A DNA stretch of 64,000 nucleotides from Pagrus major (Eukaryota; Chordata; Actinopteri; Spariformes; Sparidae). Shown here one piece after another: positions 50,101 to 64,000 of the stretch (its first letter is position 1; each line of letters starts with the position of its first letter). The stretch spans positions 22,468,660 through 22,532,659 of the forward strand of contig NC_133235.1 in assembly GCF_040436345.1 (NCBI RefSeq), written 5' to 3'. Made by a program: the position numbers and the translations under genes. Under the pieces are notes generated by a model. It had not been told where the DNA came from. It did no database searches and saw only the letters and a program-made list of their open reading frames with translations.

Positions 50101-51137
50101 TATTTTATGGTAATTTCTTCTCTGTGTGGCAGTTCTATGCATTCTCCACATTCGCCATGCACCTCAATGAGCTGGAGAAGAGCATGGAGGGAGTTATTCC
50201 TCTAACAGATAGTCGCCTCAGACCTGACATTCGCGCCATGGAGAATGGAGATATAGGTACAGCGTATGACCTTGTTTTTTGCCACACCAGCTTAAATACC
50301 ATCTGTGGTGGTATCCAAGTTTTCTGTATCCATGCTCTGCTTTATAGATTCGGCAAGTGCAGAGAAGAAGAGACTTGAGGAAAAACAGAGAATGGCCCGG
50401 AAAAACCGCACCAAATCATCAGAGGACTGGAAAACGAGGTCAGTCACAGGGTAATATGATGTAATGCCATTGCCTTAATGATACGTTTTTACTAATTGCC
50501 TCCCTATTGTCTCGTTTTGCCAACTATGCCGCCCCCTTTATTATACTTGAGAAGGAATGCTACACTTGGCCCAAGGTTTGGTTCAGAGCTTTGCTTTTTT
50601 GCTGTTGTTTTCTTTGGTGTGAAGTGCTGCACTACACCGCCCTCCTCAGGACAAAATGCACAACTGCAACTGTCTGTTTGTCAAGATTCTGGCAGTCATG
50701 ACTATGCTGATGTTTGATACTGGATAATTTGTTTGAACGAGGAAGAATTGTGTTATGCTGTCTGTGCTTGTTATGACTCATCTGTGGTTCCAATAAGACA
50801 TAAGACACTTTATTTGTCATTGTTGTCATACAACAACTTTCTTTTTGGTAGCTCCCAGAGACCAGCAGAGATAGAGAAGATAAAAAATATAAGAAAACAA
50901 GAGTAAAAAGATAGGGAAAAACAAGATAAGAAAGATAAGAAATGGAACTGTAATCATATTAAATAAAGCTGTATTCACATTACGTAAATCTGTAATCATA
51001 TTAAATGATTATTCTCGTTGTTCAAACTCTGCAGGTGGTTTCAGCAAGGACCCAACCCTCACAACAAAGCTCAGGACTGGCTCTACTTGAAAGGCTACTG
51101 GGACAGGAACTACACTCACCTGCCCGACATCTACTAA
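30331..51137 (+). CDS. osbpl1a: osbpl1a, oxysterol-binding protein-related protein 1 (ORP1), 27 coding exons, 966 aa
   Basis: Lipid-binding protein that in mammals senses cholesterol on late endosomes, contacts ER VAP proteins and affects Rab7-linked positioning. I assembled 27 exons by splice site and phase: 2901 coding bases with no internal stop, against 950 aa in human. Domain order: three ankyrin repeats (about 49-80, 82-113, 177-208), PH domain (about 241-345), a Glu/Lys/Leu-rich segment of likely coiled-coil character (about 370-465), FFAT-like motif (478-485), and the oxysterol-binding domain (about 550-966) with the family signature EQVSHHPP at 663-670. The ATG at 30331 gives MEEDTLEDQLL, like the acidic ORP1L start; the two GTG codons just before it are not used. 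It is divergent from the histamine receptor and convergent with ttc39c. Exon coordinates are given in the four block entries. Confidence 0.97.
32134..33031 (+). other. osbpl1a intron 7, no gene seen
   Basis: 0.9 kb intron with AT-rich unique-looking sequence; nothing coding or structured recognised. Confidence 0.7.
33032..34914 (+). CDS. osbpl1a: osbpl1a exons 8-12, PH domain
   Basis: Exons: 33032-33076, 33399-33472, 34355-34418, 34583-34684 and 34795-34914 (residues 233-367). The fold starts at GPLWK (243-247), has GWRSHWVVIEDGTLSWY for the early strands, and ends at the C-terminal helix RWLDAFEAHSSY around 328-340, all typical of ORP PH domains that bind phosphoinositide membranes. Exon 8 is only 45 bases. 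Confidence 0.95.
35035..45099 (+). CDS. osbpl1a: osbpl1a exons 13-16, coiled coil and FFAT-like motif
   Basis: Exons: 35035-35113, 35694-35800, 42576-42744 and 44907-45099 (residues 368 to about 549). Exon 15 has a charged helix (KLEQEEEKNK..LATEHHELQQ) and then DDFYDAVS, the FFAT-like VAP-binding motif, which runs to the last codon of the exon. The following E-S-E-S is encoded by exon 16. Exon 16 then has an acidic/Ser linker and KKHRSCLPTPMFSRND, leading into the lipid domain. Intron 14 is 6.8 kb, the largest in the gene. Confidence 0.94.
38795..38860. repeat. Strong hairpin, 23 bp arms
   Basis: GTCAAATACTGACACTTTGG.. at 38795-38817 pairs with 38838-38860 (ATCCCAAAGCGTCAGTATTTGAC) with one mismatch around a 20-base loop. 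I recall the same arms as a dispersed motif in fish, so it is probably repeat-derived rather than a microRNA precursor. Confidence 0.65.
41262..41735. mobile_element. Non-autonomous repeat (TTTGTTGCCCCTGTCCCAA family)
   Basis: Contains AAATGAAAATGGAATGCAATC with ATTTGCAAATGA at the left, CCTGTGGAATATTCCAAACAG, CTTTTGTTGCCCCTGTCCCA and a right end with GTTTAGCAAATTATCACATTCTG. This order is familiar from a very common fish repeat whose ends are inverted relative to each other. Confidence 0.6.
43785..43910. repeat. Short interspersed repeat fragment in osbpl1a intron 15
   Basis: TAAAGGTCCAATGTGTG at the left and CAGTTAGTTGCAATCTGCAG at the right are the recognisable ends of a short fish repeat with a 'ttaaaggtccagtgtgta' start. 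A possible eroded start of the same family is at about 19398-19425. Confidence 0.5.
44010..44240. repeat. SINE/LINE-end-like repeat in osbpl1a intron 15
   Basis: CTTGCCCAAGGACAATTGGAC, GGATTGAACCTCCAACCCTG and a terminal GCATCCTGAGCCACAGCCAC, preceded by ATTCATGCAAAGCACTTTATAA, follow the order of a widespread fish retroposon. Family name uncertain. Confidence 0.6.
44802..44843. repeat. (TATG)n microsatellite
   Basis: Imperfect TATG/TGTA run in intron 15, about 65 bp upstream of exon 16. Confidence 0.85.
45038..45040 (+). other. osbpl1a: Predicted initiator ATG of the short ORP1S isoform (Met530)
   Basis: In exon 16, GMSGEGDHG..NGVKKHR aligns with the human MSEEKDCG..NGIKKHR segment as I recall it, where the short human isoform appears to begin. 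Starting here gives exactly 437 residues (966 minus 529), which equals the human ORP1S length I recall. An upstream promoter is needed but was not identified with certainty; intron 14 or 15 are the places to look. Confidence 0.55.
45100..47034 (+). other. osbpl1a intron 16, simple repeats only
   Basis: 1.9 kb. Holds a (TG)n run at 45703-45731 and a run of 12 C at 46307-46318. No coding frame supported. Confidence 0.7.
47035..51137 (+). CDS. osbpl1a: osbpl1a exons 17-27, oxysterol-binding domain
   Basis: Exons: 47035-47110, 47784-47918, 48037-48134, 48249-48431, 48539-48646, 48916-49005, 49233-49359, 49848-49964, 50133-50256, 50348-50438 and 51035-51137 (stop TAA). Visible: lid and start region SIWSILKKCIGM, MPVIFNEPLSFLQR, core GETYELIRED, signature EQVSHHPP (HH at 667-668 binds phosphoinositide in the family), NPTCCVHNIIVG, and a C-terminal EDWKTRWF..WDRNY.HLPDIY. 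No family residue that I can judge is missing. Confidence 0.97.
49421..49640. repeat. Repeat fragment beginning AAAGGGACAGTTCACCC in osbpl1a intron 23
   Basis: AAAGGGACAGTTCACCCAAAA is the recognisable left end of a large group of fish non-autonomous elements; the body holds GTTTCTTTCGGTATCACCAC and CGTGCATCTACTCATGGATG. The right terminus was not found, so the end coordinate is approximate. Confidence 0.55.
50795..50945. repeat. Retroposon-tail-like fragment in osbpl1a intron 26
   Basis: ACACTTTATTTGTCATTGTTG followed by an A-rich GATAAGAAAGATAAGAAATG tract, like the element in the receptor intron at 16216. Confidence 0.5.
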
Positions 51138-52290
51138 TAAGTAGAAATACACTCAGATCCACAGATCCATCCAATCGGATATCTACTTTTACCACCTTTT
51201 GGACTTTATCTGCTGTTCTGAGGTGTCTTTAAAACACTGAACGGACCCAGAGGCATATATTCTTAAATAGATGTGTGTGAACAAAAAGCACAAAAACTCT
51301 CTTTTGCTTATTTATTATGGTCCTTGACCACTTAAGTATGGTATAGGCATGTATTGGAAAAACTAGAATGTATTTTAGAAATATTTATATAAATATATAT
51401 GTTAGATAGATGGAGTGTTTAAACAACAACAACCTTGGTTTTGTTTCTGGTAGTTTGTCCGTAATTCCTGCTGGTGATGAAAACATTTTACTCATCGGCT
51501 TCAGTGCAGCGAGGCCACTGCAAACAGCTACAATGGAGTGCATGATGCATCTGGAGCATACTGATTAGACGTTTATTTAACTCTTATTCTATTATTCTTT
51601 CTATAATTCATTGCAGAGTATTAAAAAAGAGAACAGTTTGGGAATACTTGCCTTTGTTTTCACTTTAAGTACAATGAGTGTTGCAGATAATTAGTATTTA
51701 ACTGGATGTGTTCAAAATCTGCTTGCTTGCAGCTGATTGTTAATCTCTGTCTTGCCATTTCTCTTCAAAGCTGATGATGGCAAGTAAAATGTTACCACAT
51801 CGGACAAGAATCATGGACACTACCACAGAAATAAGACTTAGGTTTTCACAACAAAATGAATGTTTAAATCATCATTAAGCCCTCAACTATGTACTGTATA
51901 GAAGTGTATAAGACTAACAGCGTTGCACATAAGTCTACCTGACTGTAGATACTGTAGCACTTTTTACTCTACTGAAGCAGGGACACTGGCTCTGCACTTA
52001 TAGATGTGTGTGTGTGTGGGTGTGTGTGTGTTTATAAGGTCTTGCCATAGTTAAAGTATAATTATATTCCTAGTGCTGTTGATCTAATTGAAATCTAACC
52101 CTCACAATAAATGCATGTGCGTCACTATAACTATGCAAGCCTTACCTCCTTCACAATCAAGCACTGAATATACCTTTTCTCATGTTGTGGATAGCTGCTA
52201 TAAGTTTTAGTTTTTTTTCTGTTATCACTCTTTTGGGTATCAAAACAGAATTTCTATTGTTGCTAAATAAAAGCTTAATGTTAGTTGAAC
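51138..52290 (+). other. osbpl1a: osbpl1a 3' UTR
   Basis: Downstream of the TAA at 51135-51137. AATAAA signals at 52106-52111 and 52266-52271; the second is followed by sequence suitable for a poly(A) site near 52285. A TG microsatellite lies at 52005-52032. Confidence 0.65.
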
Positions 52291-52915
52291 TATTTTGGTT
52301 TTGTGCGATTGTCTGTCTTCTAGATTAATGCACATATTTTACTGTATGCCATCTACCCCACTGCCTTGTCTACCACAGGCCATGTCCTACTTATCATGCC
52401 CCTAGCGACCCATCATAAAATTTATCTTGGCCTTTCTGTTTTAGTGATTCACCTCCAAATTATGCAGACTGTTCTTTTTCAAATTCATCCATGGATCCCT
52501 CGGGGATCTGAAAAACCCAGATCGAAATTCCTGGCAGAGGTTCAACCTACCTGTATGAAGAATTATTTCTTTGCCATTTTAAAATACACAGTAACTAGTT
52601 TATCGAGTGCACCTGGTCAAAAATGAATACAGCCTAATACAGCAGTCTTGCAATAAATCTATCCTTCGTAGAGGTTTTAATATTCAGGTTCAGTTTGAAC
52701 TCTTTCAGAGGTGTTGATTAAGTGTTGGTGTGATGCAGCTGAACTGTATTGCAGTCGGAGTGAAAGGTGATTCTTATATTTTGTCCATGCCATTAATATG
52801 ATTGAGGGAAGACTAATGTATTAAAGATCTTAAAATGTGTATTTATCATGTGCATGTTGGTGTCTCACTCCAATATGATAACCCTAAACAAGTGAAGTGG
52901 ATTAAATAATATTCA
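52291..52915. other. osbpl1a-ttc39c tail-to-tail spacer, no gene seen
   Basis: About 0.6 kb between inferred polyadenylation sites. CABYR occupies the corresponding interval in human; no CABYR-like frame (RIIa domain) was seen. An 86-codon open frame at 52366-52626 has no recognisable features. Confidence 0.6.
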
Positions 52916-52931
52916 GTTTTACAATATTCAT

Positions 52932-52937
52932 TTTATT
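52932..52937 (-). terminator. ttc39c: Candidate polyadenylation signal of ttc39c
   Basis: AATAAA on the - strand, about 675 bases beyond the stop codon at 53611-53613. Confidence 0.5.
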
Positions 52938-53610
52938 ATCTTAAAACAAACAATATAAAGGAGAACCAGTTTACAGTCAATAGTGGCACAACCTGATGTT
53001 GGCGCATCTATTAAAACTCGTGTGCAAGACATTTTTACACTGATAAAAACAATTCTGCTTAAAAAAGGCTACACTAACAAAAACAATGGATTAGCAAAGT
53101 CTTTACAGCACAAATCTCAAAGTCAACAATCAAATTGGAGGTGGTAAGAACATCAGCTTCTCTAAATCAGTGACTGAGTCATTCATTTCAATTGCTTTCA
53201 GTTAATACGTGATATGTGCCATTACTCTACTTGACCCGTCTCCATATCAGAGGAAAAACTGTCCCTCTGTGGAAGCAATATGATTGATGCTTTTCAAATT
53301 AATTCATAGATTTCCATCTCATTAAAATGCCATCCAGTTTTGAAACGAACCATGTAAACAATAAAGCAAAATGTGTTTAATTTATCGTGAAATATAGATT
53401 AAAAAAGTAAAACCCTCTTGTAACTGTTCTCCCATAAAACATTTACAATATACAGTATACTGCACAGATTTTAAAATGATAAATTGGCTCAGAATATGAA
53501 AATAAATTAATTAAAACAAATAAAACAGTGTAACATAAGTGCCCAGAGTGGTGTTGTGGCTGTCTTGAAGAAATGTTTTCCACTTCTTTCTGAGGTGCAG
53601 ATAAAAAAAG

Positions 53611-63305
<9,695 letters not shown>

Positions 63306-63589
63306 TTAGTTTACTTACAGGTAGAATAGTCTCAGCCAGTGGCGCGGGGTTTTTTTTAAAGCAAACACAGACATATTCTTACCCTTACATGAGGAGACTA
63401 GTGAGCGGACGGGTTAAAGAAACTATCGGCTAACAACATGAGTGTTTTTGCTAGTCGTTCATCCAGCGGTTCCGTATTCTGCCGCCTGACCGTCGGCTCG
63501 TGTGCTCCTGCGCAGACAGGAAATGTGCTGCCTTCAGGTGCTGTCGGAATTAACGCAGTTCTGTGGAAGCCCACTTCCGCTAGTTCAAG

Positions 63590-64000
63590 CAAAAAATATA
63601 AATAAATAAATATTCCCATGGTAAATTCAAAATAATGAGATAAAAATTCATAGTTGTGAGGTAGAAGAGTTTTTTAAAAGTCATTATTAAAAGATAAAAA
63701 TGATAATGAGACAAAAAGTCAAAATTAGCAGATGAAAAATCGAAATTATGAGATAAAAAGTCATAAGTGTAAGATAAAAAGTAATAATGAGGTTTTTTTT
63801 AAAAAAAAGTCTTTATTATGAGATAAAAGTGATCATGAGACAAAAAATATTACATAAAAAAAATCATAATCATGAAATAAAAAAGCTGGAAATCCTGAGA
63901 TAAAAAGTCATAATGAGATTTGAAAAAAAAAGTCATTATTACGATATAAAAGTGCTAATGAGACAAAAAGTCAAAAATTATTAGATGAAAAATCGAAATT
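63590..64000. repeat. AT-rich degenerate minisatellite with longer-period structure
   Basis: The tail of the window is built from short units around ATGAGATAAAAAGTCATAAT. A longer block (AGTCATTATT..GATAAAAATGATAATGAGAC..GATGAAAAATCGAAATT) at 63678-63749 recurs at 63931-64000, with an intermediate copy near 63808, giving a spacing of roughly 120-130 bases. It continues past the right edge. Confidence 0.75.

Noticed and set aside
52366..52626. 86-codon frame between osbpl1a and ttc39c, tested as CABYR remnant
   Set aside because: No RIIa dimerisation motif or other CABYR feature; no splice signals.

Overview
The window is vertebrate nuclear DNA, almost certainly from a ray-finned (teleost) fish. 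Genes are split into many GT-AG exons and introns are AT-rich. Interspersed repeats of kinds I recognise from teleost genomes lie between and inside the genes. No prokaryotic, organellar or viral gene organisation was seen.

Layout, left to right: (1) bases 116-145 are the last coding exon of a + strand gene, read as znf521 from its nine-residue C-terminus, with a 3' UTR running to about 1.6 kb. (2) About 10 kb of intergenic DNA holds repeats and AT-rich, possibly regulatory sequence. (3) A three-exon histamine H3/H4-type receptor lies on the - strand, 17205 down to 11875 (388 aa). (4) About 13 kb of intergenic DNA carries several inverted-repeat elements and a pair of perfect cAMP-response palindromes about 0.5 kb upstream of the receptor ATG. 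(5) osbpl1a (ORP1, 27 coding exons, 966 aa) lies on the + strand, 30331-51137: ankyrin repeats, PH domain, coiled coil with an FFAT-like motif, then the oxysterol-binding domain. (6) ttc39c (14 coding exons, 595 aa) lies on the - strand, 63245 down to 53611, tail-to-tail with osbpl1a. (7) The right edge is an AT-rich degenerate tandem repeat just upstream of ttc39c.

From memory, gene order and orientation match human 18q11.2 (ZNF521 - HRH4 - OSBPL1A - TTC39C), except that IMPACT and CABYR, which sit between these genes in human, are not seen here. The receptor occupies the HRH4 position but its sequence reads as H3-like, the most interesting biological point in the window. Exon joins were made by hand from splice sites, phase and homology. 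All three complete genes assemble into uninterrupted frames of a length close to the human proteins. The genes are not a functional cluster: the first encodes a zinc-finger transcription factor, the receptor is an aminergic GPCR, ORP1 is a late-endosome/ER contact-site lipid sensor, and TTC39C is a TPR-family protein. I found no convincing novel multi-gene system.
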